DNA of 64,000 nt from Bacillus cereus ATCC 14579 (GCF_000007825.1 NC_004722.1:1342501-1406500); one strand, 5' to 3'; shown: positions 7,548-15,221, counted from the stretch's first letter. Notes: generated by a model not told the origin, from the letters alone. A program made the numbers and translations.

Positions 7548-8096
7548 TACTACTTTTTCCATCATGTTTTCCATTACATGTTCCCAAAGAGAAGTATCAT
7601 CAGCTAATGTAGCACGGAAATTAGCATACATTTCTTTTTGTTTTTCTTCGAAAGTTGGATCTTCTTTTTCAGGTAATGTAGCGCGCATTGAAGTTACTAA
7701 TTCTTGTACTTTTGGAGCGCGTGGTCCCCAAACAGCTTGTTCATTTCCATCTTTATCAATGAAAATAAAGATTGGAATCGCACGTGCTGTTCCATTTGTT
7801 AAATATTGATCCATTAATTCTAAGTTTTCATCGCGAATTAATAAACTCATATCAATATTTGCAACTTCAGAAATTCGTTTCATAACAGGTACGCATAAAA
7901 GAGCATCGCCACACCAATCAGCAGTTAATACGATAACACGCCAGCCATCATTTTGACGTTCTTCTAATACAGGAAGTAATTCATTTGGAATTAAAAAATT
8001 ATTGTAAATGTGTAGTAGCTCGTATTGGTTTACTTGCATTTCATTCACATATGTATCAAAGGACATACCTTTATCAGCCCATTGTTGTAAGTTCAT
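7542..8096 (-). CDS. Thioredoxin-family protein with CGDALLC motif
   Basis: A 184-residue cytosolic thioredoxin-fold protein. The active-site region reads TADWCGDALLC (about 58-68): W61-C62 match thioredoxin, but the second Cys is six residues further on (C62, C68) rather than in CxxC, which places it in the Thioredoxin_9-type group rather than classical TrxA. The cis-Pro region appears as GTARAIPIFIFID. A role in protecting or reducing specific partners is likely but not known. The start is ATG at 8096 with AAAGAGGTG upstream; an earlier in-frame ATG lacks one. Monocistronic. Confidence 0.8.
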   Translation of the reverse strand: MNLQQWADKGMSFDTYVNEMQVNQYELLHIYNNFLIPNELLPVLEERQNDGWRVIVLTADWCGDALLCVPVMKRISEVANIDMSLLIRDENLELMDQYLTNGTARAIPIFIFIDKDGNEQAVWGPRAPKVQELVTSMRATLPEKEDPTFEEKQKEMYANFRATLADDTSLWEHVMENMMEKVVK

Positions 8097-8162
8097 AATT
8101 AACACCTCTTTAGTAAGATTTGCTTTCATTGTACCAATTTTTATATAGAAAAGCTTGTATTC

Positions 8163-8594
8163 TTACTCTTTCTTGTCACTTAATAATTTATTTAATAGAA
8201 AAAAGAATAGTACGACACATAATTCAGTTAAGTTGGACATTTGTACGCTTTCTATCCAATCATCAGCAGTATGAATGACGAACCAATCTAGTGTAATTTC
8301 AATGAATGAGAAAAGAGTGAGAGAAATCCAATTTGACATGTTTTGAGTCAATGGATATAGCAGCGCTTTGAAGAAACTGAAAATAAATAATGTAATACCA
8401 TCTAAGAAAGTGATTAATAAAAAAAAGAGAAGTAAAGCAGTACGTGAACTATACGCTATACCTGTAATTTGAAAGATTCCTACATATACAAAAAATATAA
8501 ATGTAAAAACTATAATGAGAAAAAGAGCAATAATACTAATGATAATTGTTTTATCTTTTAGGCTGAGATTTGAGAACCTATCCTCCTCATGCAT
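8163..8594 (-). CDS. YrvL-like multi-span membrane protein
   Basis: A 143-residue membrane protein with a charged N terminus (MHEEDRFSNLSLKDK) and four hydrophobic helices. The N-terminal segment and size resemble the YrvL regulatory-protein family of Bacillus. That assignment is from memory of the pattern and is tentative; the direct observation is only a four-span membrane protein. It lies between the thioredoxin-like gene (same strand, 66 bp away) and a divergent marR gene. Confidence 0.55.
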   Translation of the reverse strand: MHEEDRFSNLSLKDKTIIISIIALFLIIVFTFIFFVYVGIFQITGIAYSSRTALLLFFLLITFLDGITLFIFSFFKALLYPLTQNMSNWISLTLFSFIEITLDWFVIHTADDWIESVQMSNLTELCVVLFFFLLNKLLSDKKE

Positions 8595-8752
8595 TAAAAT
8601 ACCCCTTTTTCTTGGAAGTTGACTTCATTTTATCATGAAATACATATTAAAAAACTACGAATTATGGGAAAATAAGGTGACAAAAAGTAAGATTTCATGT
8701 AAAATTATTAATAAGGTTTTTATTTAACTAAATGAAATAAAAGGAGCTGTCA

Positions 8753-9175
8753 ATGTTGTCTCAAAATCGAGAGCAATTAATGGAAGAACTATCGACAAAT
8801 GTGTTTGCTATGTTTCGCACGTTGCGTAATGATATCGGAAAAATATTTGGTGGTTACATACCGTGGAATGAATTCATCGTCCTAAGAATATTAAATCGTA
8901 CGAATAAAGAAATGGTATCGCGTGTAGCAAATGAATTAAATGTGTCGAATAGTCATATTACAGCTGTTACAGAAAAATTAATTAATAAGGGTTTTGTAAC
9001 TCGTTCACGTTCTACATCAGATCGCCGAGTTGTGTATTTAGAGATTACAGAACAAGGGAAAGATTTAGTTGCGAAAATGGAAGATGCGAAAAAACAATAT
9101 TTACAAGAAAGATTCTCTGCACTTTCAGAAGATGAAATGAATGTAATGATTTCAATTTCCAAAAAACTTATTTAA
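8753..9175 (+). CDS. MarR-family transcriptional regulator
   Basis: A 140-residue dimeric winged-helix DNA-binding protein. The winged helix runs from about residue 40 to 105, with a recognition helix ANELNVSNSHITAVTEKLINKGF and wing RSRSTSDRRVVYLEITEQG, both typical of MarR. AAAGGAGC precedes the ATG. It is divergent from the YrvL-like gene and no obvious target operon is co-transcribed, so its ligand and targets are unknown. Confidence 0.9.
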   Translation: MLSQNREQLMEELSTNVFAMFRTLRNDIGKIFGGYIPWNEFIVLRILNRTNKEMVSRVANELNVSNSHITAVTEKLINKGFVTRSRSTSDRRVVYLEITEQGKDLVAKMEDAKKQYLQERFSALSEDEMNVMISISKKLI

Positions 9176-9273
9176 GTGATTATAAACAAGAAAACGCTTA
9201 CGTGATAAAATAGAAGGTCTTCCTTATAGATGGGAGATCTTCTTTCGTGTGTAATAGATGTTAATAAATAAAA

Positions 9274-9304
9274 TGTGTACGAAAAAAGATAGAGCGCCAT
9301 ACTA
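9274..9304 (+). promoter_or_regulatory. Sigma-G/F-like forespore promoter
   Basis: TGTGTA (9274-9279), an 18-bp spacer, and CATACTA (9298-9304). The -10 is an exact match to the forespore sigma-G consensus and the -35 matches five of six positions of TGHATR. It is placed 26 bp before the ATG of a small protein with SASP-like features. Confidence 0.6.
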
Positions 9305-9329
9305 CTAATACAAGGAAGGAGGGAGAAAT

Positions 9330-9485
9330 ATGACGAATCGTAACGGTAGTAAAGGGAGCGGTAGTCAAGGATCACCAAAGTCCGGCCAGTTTAATCAGGA
9401 ATTTAGCACTGAATTTGAAACTGGTAATGATAATAAAGGGAAAGAATATCGTTCTAAAAAAGGGAGTAAATCAAAAAAGGAGTGA
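9330..9485 (+). CDS. Small Ser/Gly/Lys-rich protein, possibly a gamma-SASP-like spore protein
   Basis: A 51-residue very hydrophilic protein rich in Ser, Gly, Lys and Asn. The segment FSTEFETGN (about 25-33) resembles the TEFATET motif where the germination protease GPR cleaves gamma-type small acid-soluble spore proteins. AAGGAGGG gives a strong ribosome-binding site, and a sigma-G-like promoter lies just upstream, so forespore expression is inferred. It is shorter than typical gamma SASP and lacks their repeated Gln/Asn-rich domains. It ends inside a terminator stem shared with the convergent symporter gene. Confidence 0.6.
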   Translation: MTNRNGSKGSGSQGSPKSGQFNQEFSTEFETGNDNKGKEYRSKKGSKSKKE

Positions 9486-9507
9486 AATAATTCACTCCTT
9501 TTTTGAT
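9472..9507. terminator. Bidirectional terminator
   Basis: AAAAAAGGAGTGAA and TTCACTCCTTTTTT form a long perfect stem that includes the stop codon of the small protein and lies between convergent genes. Confidence 0.9.
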
Positions 9508-10743
9508 TTACGATGCTGCCGATTGATCCGTATTATATTTTTCTTCTGATTTTGCGACAATCATTGCGCAAATTGCATCACCAGAAATGTTTACAGCTGT
9601 TCTAGACATATCTAGAATACGGTCAATACCGATAATTAAAGCGATACCTTCTACTGGTAGATTTACTTGATTTAAAACCATTGTAAGCATTACAAGTCCA
9701 ACACCAGGTACACCAGCAGTACCGATACTAGCTAGTACAGCAGTTAATACGACCATAGCTAATTGCGGTAATGTAAGTTCAACTCCGTATACTTGAGCGA
9801 TAAATACAGTGGCTACTCCTTGCATAATGGCAGTACCATCCATATTAATAGTTGCCCCTAGTGGTTGTACAAATGAGCTTATCGCTTTTGGAACGCCAAG
9901 CTTATCTTGTGCTGTTTTCATTGCAAATGGAAGCGATGCATTAGAGCTAGATGTACTAAATCCAATTGCCATTACTGGTCCGAAATGTTTAAAGAAACGA
10001 ACAATACTTTCTTTTGCTAATACCTTTAATAAGCCGCCATATACAAAGACCCCGTGAATAATGAGTACTAACATAACGACAATCATATACTTGAACATCG
10101 CAGCGACGCCTGCAAGCCCCATTTTACCAACGGATGAAGCGAGCAAACCGAATGTTCCAATTGGGGCTAATTTCATAACGAGATTAACAAGATACATCAT
10201 TAATTCGTTGCCCTGTTCAAGTAATGAATGGATACCTTGAACTCGTTTTCCTAAAATAGCTATACCGAGTCCAATCAATACGGCAAAGGCAATGATTTGT
10301 AACATGTTTCCGTCAGCCATCGCTTTTGCTGGGTTATCTGGTACGATATTTAGCAATGTGTCGACGAAAGATGTTTCAGTTTTTGCACCTTCATACTTAA
10401 GACCTTCTGTTTTAAAATTACCGCCAGCTCCTGGTTTTATAATAAGTGCAAATGTAACCGCTATAGAGATGGCAACCGCAGTTGTTACGAGAAAGAATGA
10501 AATTGATTTTAAACCGATTCTTCCAAGTTGTTTCGGATCTCCAAGGCCGGCAGCACCAAGTACGATAGAAATGAACACAACAGGAACAACTAGCATTTTA
10601 ATAAGTCGAATAAACAATTGACCAATTGGGTTGAACACATATTGATTTAGTGGCTCAAAGATAGATGGAGCAGCTAAATTTAGAGTGAGTCCAACAACTA
10701 GACCTAGAAATAATGCGATTAAGATTGCTTTTGTTTGTTTCAA
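9508..10743 (-). CDS. Dicarboxylate/amino acid:cation symporter (DAACS family)
   Basis: A 411-residue secondary transporter of the glutamate/aspartate/dicarboxylate family with eight helices and two re-entrant hairpins. Family signatures are the serine-rich HP1 tip STSSSNASLPFAM, the unwound TM7 motif NMDGTA, and the final substrate-binding TM8 segment DRILDMSRTAVNISGD. The start is taken as TTG at 10743 because AAAGGGGGG lies just upstream and the product then begins (M)KQTKAILIALFLG; an upstream extension has no ribosome-binding site. It differs from the second family member at 50319-51593, which is closer to GltT. The exact substrate is unresolved. Confidence 0.88.
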   Translation of the reverse strand: MKQTKAILIALFLGLVVGLTLNLAAPSIFEPLNQYVFNPIGQLFIRLIKMLVVPVVFISIVLGAAGLGDPKQLGRIGLKSISFFLVTTAVAISIAVTFALIIKPGAGGNFKTEGLKYEGAKTETSFVDTLLNIVPDNPAKAMADGNMLQIIAFAVLIGLGIAILGKRVQGIHSLLEQGNELMMYLVNLVMKLAPIGTFGLLASSVGKMGLAGVAAMFKYMIVVMLVLIIHGVFVYGGLLKVLAKESIVRFFKHFGPVMAIGFSTSSSNASLPFAMKTAQDKLGVPKAISSFVQPLGATINMDGTAIMQGVATVFIAQVYGVELTLPQLAMVVLTAVLASIGTAGVPGVGLVMLTMVLNQVNLPVEGIALIIGIDRILDMSRTAVNISGDAICAMIVAKSEEKYNTDQSAAS

Positions 10744-10786
10744 TAAAATCCCCCCTTTTGTTTTTGCGAAATTTCTTTCTAAAGTA

Positions 10787-10830
10787 ATTATACCGAAAAA
10801 ATACCTAATTTGACAATATTTTCTGAATTT
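10787..10830 (-). promoter_or_regulatory. Sigma-A promoter of the symporter gene with CodY-like box
   Basis: Read on the reverse strand: TTGTCA (10811-10816), 18-bp spacer, TATAAT (10787-10792). A CodY-like sequence (12 of 15 matches to AATTTTCWGAAAATT) overlaps and extends upstream of the -35, so nutritional repression is possible but unproven. Confidence 0.55.
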
Positions 10831-10879
10831 TTCATTTTTGTTTAAGTGTAGATAGACCGATTTTGTGTTTGGAAAATAA

Positions 10880-11784
10880 AATAGACCATCACATAGGATG
10901 GTCAAGGGAAGGGGACAATTTATGTCAATTTAATTAGGGATGGAAGTTGCTTTAAGACACTGGGGAATGTCTTATAAATTAGGGAGGAACAACTTCGATA
11001 CATATACTATAAAAGATAGGTGTGACTCTCATGTGAACATAGGGTGAAAGAGAGGGGGAGTTTTAAATAAAAGATAGAAAGACAAAAAAATAAGACCATC
11101 ATATATAAGATGGTCAAGGAAGGGGACAATTTATGTCAATTTAATTAGGGATGGAAGCTGTTCAAAGACACTGGGGAATGTCTTATAAATTAGGGAGGAA
11201 CAACTTCGATACATATACTATAAAAGGTAGATGTGACCTCTGTGTGAACATAGAGTGAAAGATATGGGGAGTTTTAAATAAAAGATAGAAAGACAAAAAA
11301 ATAAGACCATCATATATAAGATGGTCAAGGAAGGGGACAATTTATGTCAATTTAATTAGGGATGGAAGCTGTTCAAAGACACTGGGGAATGTCTTATAAA
11401 TTAGGGAGGAACAACTTCGATACATATACTATAAAAGGTGGATGTGACCTCTGTGTGAATATAGAGTGAAAGAGAGAGGGAGTTTTAAATAAAATGAAAA
11501 TTTAATGAGTGTTTTTTGTTCATCCCCTGTTGATTATTAGCCTTAACCAATCGGACGTTTATTGCCCACAAATAGCGGAATAAAAGATAGAGAAAACAAA
11601 AAAATAAGACCATCATATATAAGATGGTCAAGGAAGGGGACAATTTATGTCAATTTAATTAGGGATGGAAGCTATTCAAAGACACTGGGGAATGTCTTAT
11701 AAATTAGGGAGGAACAGCTTCGATACATATACTATAAAAGGTGGATGTGACCTCTATGTGAACATAGAGTGAAAGATATGGGGA
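10880..11784 (+). repeat. Four tandem ~211-bp repeats upstream of the K+ transporter
   Basis: Copies begin at about 10881, 11091, 11302 and 11605; the third is lengthened by a 91-bp inserted element and the fourth lacks its last ~30 bases. Each unit starts with a hairpin (GACCATC, 6-8 base loop, GATGGTC), contains two related sub-motifs (GGGGACAATTTATGTC with ATTAGGGATGGAA, and AGACACTGGGGAATGTC with ATTAGGGAGGAAC), and ends with a hairpin CTCT(A/G)TG-TGAA-CATAGAG whose stem keeps pairing through G-U/A-U changes between copies 2, 3 and 4. No open frame runs through the units. Structured RNA is the best reading. It matches no riboswitch I know. Confidence 0.7.
11489..11585 (+). mobile_element. 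bcr-type element inserted in tandem repeat copy 3
   Basis: Compared with copy 2, copy 3 carries an extra block between GTTTTAAATAAAA and GATAG. The block begins TGAAAATTTAATGAG, contains CCCCTGTTGATTATTAGCC and ATTGCCCACAAATAGCGGA, and is bordered by the duplicated hexamer ATAAAA (11489-11494 and 11580-11585). This is a clean insertion footprint of the same degenerate element family seen at 2898-2988. The arms have diverged more than in the other copies, so this is an older or decaying copy. Confidence 0.8.
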
Positions 11785-12021
11785 TTTGAAAAATAGTACA
11801 TATGAAATTGTTATTGCTAGCAATATTGAGTTAGGATATAGAGTTTTCCGGCATAAAACGAAAAGGAATCTGAATATAAATAAAAGTTGTAATCTATGAA
11901 AAAAAGGATTATGCTCAACTATATTATGAGAATATAAGGTTTGTCCCAATTATTTAAGGGCTTTTAAAAAGCTTTTTATTGTATGAGGGGAAAGCTTCAC
12001 TTTAATAAGGGAGTTAGTGAT
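11785..12021 (+). other. Leader region of the K+ transporter gene
   Basis: No gene is visible here. TTGCTA (17-bp spacer) TATAGA is a moderate sigma-A promoter candidate near 11815-11845. The interval links the tandem repeats to the transporter start. Confidence 0.4.
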
Positions 12022-13365
12022 ATGGACGTAACAAAAAAACAAGGGCTGTATAATCGTCTTATACGATTAAACCCACCACAAATATTAGCATTAGGCTTTT
12101 TCTGCTTAATTGTGGTTGGCGGTTTGTTATTAAAATTACCATTCGCAACGAAAGTACATATTAGTTGGGTAGATGCTTTCTTTACAGCAACGTCAGCAGC
12201 GACCGTAACTGGTTTGGGAGTAGTGGATACAGCAAGTACATTTACGATGTTTGGCGAAATTGTTATTATGTTTTTAATTCAAACAGGTGGTCTAGGTCTT
12301 ATGACAATTGCCATTTTAATTGTTTGGGTACTAGGTAAAAAAATCGGATTACGCCATCGTTTATTAATTGGAGAAGCATTTAATCAAACAAATATAGGTG
12401 GTCTTGTAAAATTAGTAAAGCGTGTCTTTATATTTTCGATTTGTATTGAACTTATTGGGGTCATCTTTTTATCGTTTCGCTTTATTCCAGAGTTTGGTTT
12501 TGGAAAAGGTTTATATTATAGTATTTTTCATGTAATTGCATCTTATAATAATGCAGGATTTGCTTTATGGCCAGATAATTTAACAAGATATGTAGGGGAT
12601 CCCATTATTAATATTGGGATTTGCTCTTTAATTGTAATTGGGGGACTCGGTTTTACCGTATTAATTGATATATGGTATAGCCGCAGTTTTCGAAAATTAT
12701 CACTTCACTCAAAAATAATGATTATTGGAACAGTAGTGCTAAATGTTATAGCAATGATTGTAATTTTTGTATTGGAATATAATAATGTGAAGACGTTAGG
12801 GAATTTATCTTTAAATGAAAAACTATGGGCTTCCTTCTTTCAAGGTATTACTCCGCGGACAGCTGGATTTAATACGGTTGACTATGGAGGTATGGAAGAA
12901 TCATCTATATTATTTACGATGATTTTAATGTTTATTGGTGCAGGAAGTGTATCGACAGGTGGAGGAATTAAATTAACGACGTTTGTTATCTTAATTACAT
13001 CTGTCCTTTCTTTCTTTAGAAAAAAGGAGGAAATTGTTTTATTTCAGCGTACAATTAAAATGTCGACAGTAACGAGGGCCTTAGCGATTGCTGTTGCCAG
13101 TCAAATACTTATTTTAGCAGCGGTATTCATATTAATGCTTACAGAAAACTTCAGCTTTATTCAATTATTATTTGAGACAATATCAGCGTTTGGCACAGTC
13201 GGATTAACGATGGGAATTACTGCAAAGCTATCGGCATTCGGAAAATGTATTATTATGTTTGTTATGTTCTGCGGATTAATTGGACCATTAACACTTGTGT
13301 TCTCTTTAGCGCGACCAGCAAAACAAAAAATAAAATATCCATCGGAAGATGTGTTTACAGGATAA
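12022..13365 (+). CDS. Trk/Ktr-type potassium uptake membrane subunit (KtrB/KtrD-like)
   Basis: A 447-residue membrane protein with the four M1-P-M2 repeats of the TrkH/KtrB family, which forms the ion path for K+ uptake and needs a cytosolic RCK subunit. Pore-loop segments are visible as TSAATVTGLGVVD (first), ASYNNAGFALW (second), TPRTAGFNTVDYG (third) and SAFGTVGLTMGIT (fourth), each with the conserved selectivity Gly. No RCK subunit gene is adjacent, as for B. subtilis ktrD, so the partner is probably elsewhere. The start is ATG at 12022 with AAGGGAG upstream. The gene follows an array of tandem, probably structured, repeats. Confidence 0.9.
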   Translation: MDVTKKQGLYNRLIRLNPPQILALGFFCLIVVGGLLLKLPFATKVHISWVDAFFTATSAATVTGLGVVDTASTFTMFGEIVIMFLIQTGGLGLMTIAILIVWVLGKKIGLRHRLLIGEAFNQTNIGGLVKLVKRVFIFSICIELIGVIFLSFRFIPEFGFGKGLYYSIFHVIASYNNAGFALWPDNLTRYVGDPIINIGICSLIVIGGLGFTVLIDIWYSRSFRKLSLHSKIMIIGTVVLNVIAMIVIFVLEYNNVKTLGNLSLNEKLWASFFQGITPRTAGFNTVDYGGMEESSILFTMILMFIGAGSVSTGGGIKLTTFVILITSVLSFFRKKEEIVLFQRTIKMSTVTRALAIAVASQILILAAVFILMLTENFSFIQLLFETISAFGTVGLTMGITAKLSAFGKCIIMFVMFCGLIGPLTLVFSLARPAKQKIKYPSEDVFTG

Positions 13366-13366
13366 G

Positions 13367-13397
13367 GTATCCCGCGTTAAGCGAGATACCTTTTTCT
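13367..13397. terminator. Terminator between the K+ transporter and a convergent gene
   Basis: GGTATCCCGC and GCGAGATACC pair around GTTAA, followed by TTTTTCTTTTTT. Confidence 0.8.
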
Positions 13398-13400
13398 TTT

Positions 13401-13775
13401 TTAGAACAGGGAGAACAATAGACCAATAAGTGCTACTCGGAATAAAATTGCGATAAGTGCAGCAATTCCACCGACAACTGCAGCGATACCGCCAGTTACA
13501 GTAGCTCCGCGATTATAAGCGTAAATACCGAGTAAAACAGAAACAAGACCAAATAGTGTTGGAAATGTAAATAGCGATAAGATAGATAGCGCAAGAGCGA
13601 TAAAACCAGCAGTTGATCCAGCAGCGGACGATTTTACAACATCTTTATCGTCTTTATCATCGTAATCATAATCAATGCGTTGTGGTGCAACCTCAGCGGC
13701 GTACTCTTCTTTATAGTCACTATAATCACTATCTATTCTATCTTTTCTTTTATAATCATCAAATTTCTCAGTCAA
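13401..13775 (-). CDS. Membrane protein with acidic, Tyr/Asp-rich N terminus (DUF4190-like)
   Basis: A 124-residue protein. The first ~60 residues are very polar with repeated Asp-Tyr (DSDYSDYKEEY, IDYDYDDKDDKD), followed by two hydrophobic segments rich in Gly and Ala (GSTAGFIALALSILSLF; GGIAAVVGGIAALIAI), as in small DUF4190-type membrane proteins. The start is TTG at 13775, which sits 8 bases after AAAGGAG; the neighbouring ATG at 13781 would be only 2 bases from it. Function unknown. Confidence 0.6.
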   Translation of the reverse strand: MTEKFDDYKRKDRIDSDYSDYKEEYAAEVAPQRIDYDYDDKDDKDVVKSSAAGSTAGFIALALSILSLFTFPTLFGLVSVLLGIYAYNRGATVTGGIAAVVGGIAALIAILFRVALIGLLFSLF

Positions 13776-13830
13776 AGTCATGACTCCTTTCATAACAAGG
13801 TTCAATAGTAGTATGTATCTCTTTTTCTTT

Positions 13831-13893
13831 TTTATCCCGCTATTTGTGGGAGTCGAGAAACGTGCACATCCCACTGATTAAAGTTTCACTATA
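13831..13893 (-). mobile_element. bcr-type short repeat, reverse copy
   Basis: The reverse complement reads AGTGAAACTTTAATCAGTGGG ... CTCCCACAAATAGCGGGATAAA, the same element as at 2898-2988 and 57595-57690 but with a shortened centre. The target duplication is clear on one side only (TTTATC). Confidence 0.65.
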
Positions 13894-14023
13894 CCGGAGC
13901 ATGTACAGGGAGTAGTATCTTTTAAAAGGAGGAAAATGTTTTCTTGAAATAGGAAAAGTTAGTATGACTTCCTCTATTTTGGAAAATATAAAAAGGAATA
14001 ATGAGGAAAGGGTGCAATACATA

Positions 14024-14431
14024 ATGGAACATCCAATTGAAAATTTAATGAAAACGGCAATGACAAATTTAAAAGAGATGGTAGATGTAAATACAATTGT
14101 TGGGAGCCCGGTTTCAACAGCTGACGGAAATGTAGTATTAACAGTATCTCAAGTGGCTTTTGGTTTTGGAGCTGGTGGAAGTGATTTTAAAGGGGATTTC
14201 ATTACTGAAAAACATAACGGTGGGCAAAATCAGCATAAAGAGAACAAACAAGGGCATCCATTTGGAGGAGGAAGCGGGGCTGGGGTTTCCATTAGTCCAG
14301 TAGCTTTTTTAGTAGTTGGTTAAAAAGGGGTGCAAGTATTACATCTCAACAGCAGTACACATTTAATTGAAAAGGCTTTAAATACTGTACCAAGCACTGT
14401 AGATAAATTTGTGAATGGTCGTCAAAAGTGA
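14024..14431 (+). pseudogene. GerW/YtfJ-family sporulation protein with premature stop
   Basis: From ATG at 14024 the frame encodes MEHPIENLMKTAMTNLKEM, the conserved VGSPVSTADGNVVLTVSQV core, the HPFGGGSGAGVSISPVAFLVV motif, then TAA at 14321-14323. The same frame continues for 35 further codons (KGVQVLHLNSSTHLIEKAL ... DKFVNGRQK) to TGA at 14429-14431. This is exactly the C terminus expected for GerW/YtfJ-type proteins, so a single substitution (probably AAA to TAA) truncates it from about 135 to 99 residues. GerW proteins act in spore germination. Whether the truncated form is functional is unknown. Confidence 0.75.
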
Positions 14432-14539
14432 ACTTGCATTTTTTAGGAATTATGATATATTAGAAAAAGTGCGCTTTAGGATGATCGGAATAATTGAAAT
14501 GTAAATATATATGATGTGTGGAATAAGGGAGAGGAATTT

Positions 14540-14629
14540 ATGATTAATATCAAAAACTTAGTAGTTGGCTTATTCATGTTAGTAAGCGGCTTTGTTGTAT
14601 ATGTAATAAAAGAAAAAGCTCCATTCTAA
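14540..14629 (+). CDS. 29-residue single-span membrane peptide
   Basis: MINIKNLVVGLFMLVSGF followed by VVYVIKEKAPF: a short amphipathic start, one hydrophobic span and a positively charged tail. GGGAGAGG lies about 8 bases before the ATG, a promoter (TTGCAT, 16 bp, TATATT at 14434-14461) precedes it and a terminator follows, so it forms a complete mini transcription unit. It resembles small regulatory membrane peptides or type I toxins in layout, but no antitoxin RNA is evident. Confidence 0.6.
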   Translation: MINIKNLVVGLFMLVSGFVVYVIKEKAPF

Positions 14630-14660
14630 AACAGACAAACCGTTAATGTCTGTTTTTAAT
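14628..14660 (+). terminator. Terminator of the 29-residue peptide gene
   Basis: AAACAGACA and TGTCTGTTT pair around AACCGTTAA, followed by TTTAATTT. Confidence 0.8.
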
Positions 14661-14673
14661 TTGCGGAAAAAAG

Positions 14674-14980
14674 TTGACAAGTTATTGTATTGGTGTTAGA
14701 ATTTTAATTCGTGTCTCGGTTACAGCTAGTGTAAAGTAAATATCTCTTATGAATGCAATACGAAAAGTTTGCGAAAGATCGGGTAATTTTATCAACAACT
14801 TTTGTGAACAAACCCTATAAATTGTATTTGTAAGCTATATATGTATACTAGTGAATCAAGGAGCGGTCAGTGGAACCGTAATGATGAGAGAGAGGTAGGG
14901 CTTTCATCCAGTATATGTTACTTTCCCGTTAGGTGAATATAAAAAAGAGGACTCCTTTTAAAAGGAGTCCTCTTTCATTT
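14674..14980 (+). ncRNA. Candidate orphan small RNA with its own promoter and terminator
   Basis: A strong sigma-A promoter, TTGACA (14674-14679), 17-bp spacer, TAGAAT (14697-14702), starts a unit that ends at the strong hairpin AGAGGACTCC-TTTTA-(A)GGAGTCCTCTTT (about 14945-14980). The ~240-nt interior has no credible coding frame: one 23-codon ATG frame has no ribosome-binding site. It holds pairable segments such as GATGA...TTTCATC and AGCGGTCAGTGGAACCG. It is not a T-box, S-box or other leader that I recognise, and the next gene is convergent, so it is not a 5' leader. Confidence 0.55.
14945..14980. terminator. Bidirectional terminator
   Basis: AAAGAGGACTCCTTTT and AAAAGGAGTCCTCTTT form an almost perfect stem between the candidate RNA and the convergent UPF0180 gene. 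Confidence 0.9.
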
Positions 14981-14981
14981 T

Positions 14982-15221
14982 TTAAGTGCGACTTTCAACT
15001 TGTTGACAAATTTCATCTGTTGTTAAACCGTGAGCTGTAATGACTGATCCTTTAATTGATGTATCTGCAATGCCCATCACATTAGAATCTTGCCCAGTTA
15101 CAACGCAACAATCACACCCTTGTGCATCCTGTTCTGAGTTAAGTGTAACAACTTCATGACCTTGTTGCTGAAGAGCTTGTTGAACGTCTGTTAATGAGTT
15201 TTCAACGCCAATTCTAGCCAT
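14982..15221 (-). CDS. UPF0180/YkuS-family protein
   Basis: A 79-residue protein beginning MARIGVENSLTDVQQALQQQ, with GHEVVTLNSEQDAQGCDCCVVTGQDSNVMGI and a C-terminal ITAHGLTTDEICQQVESR. This matches the YkuS/UPF0180 family of small Bacillus proteins with a conserved CDCCVVTG core. Function unknown. The start is ATG at 15221 with AGGGAGGTG upstream. It is downstream of, and probably co-transcribed with, the 80-residue gene at 15309-15551. Confidence 0.85.
   Translation of the reverse strand: MARIGVENSLTDVQQALQQQGHEVVTLNSEQDAQGCDCCVVTGQDSNVMGIADTSIKGSVITAHGLTTDEICQQVESRT

Noticed and set aside
10880..11784. CRISPR-like array or known riboswitch (c-di-AMP, M-box)
   Set aside because: Units are 211 bp without short spacers, and the conserved blocks do not fit the ydaO or ykoK consensus as I know them.
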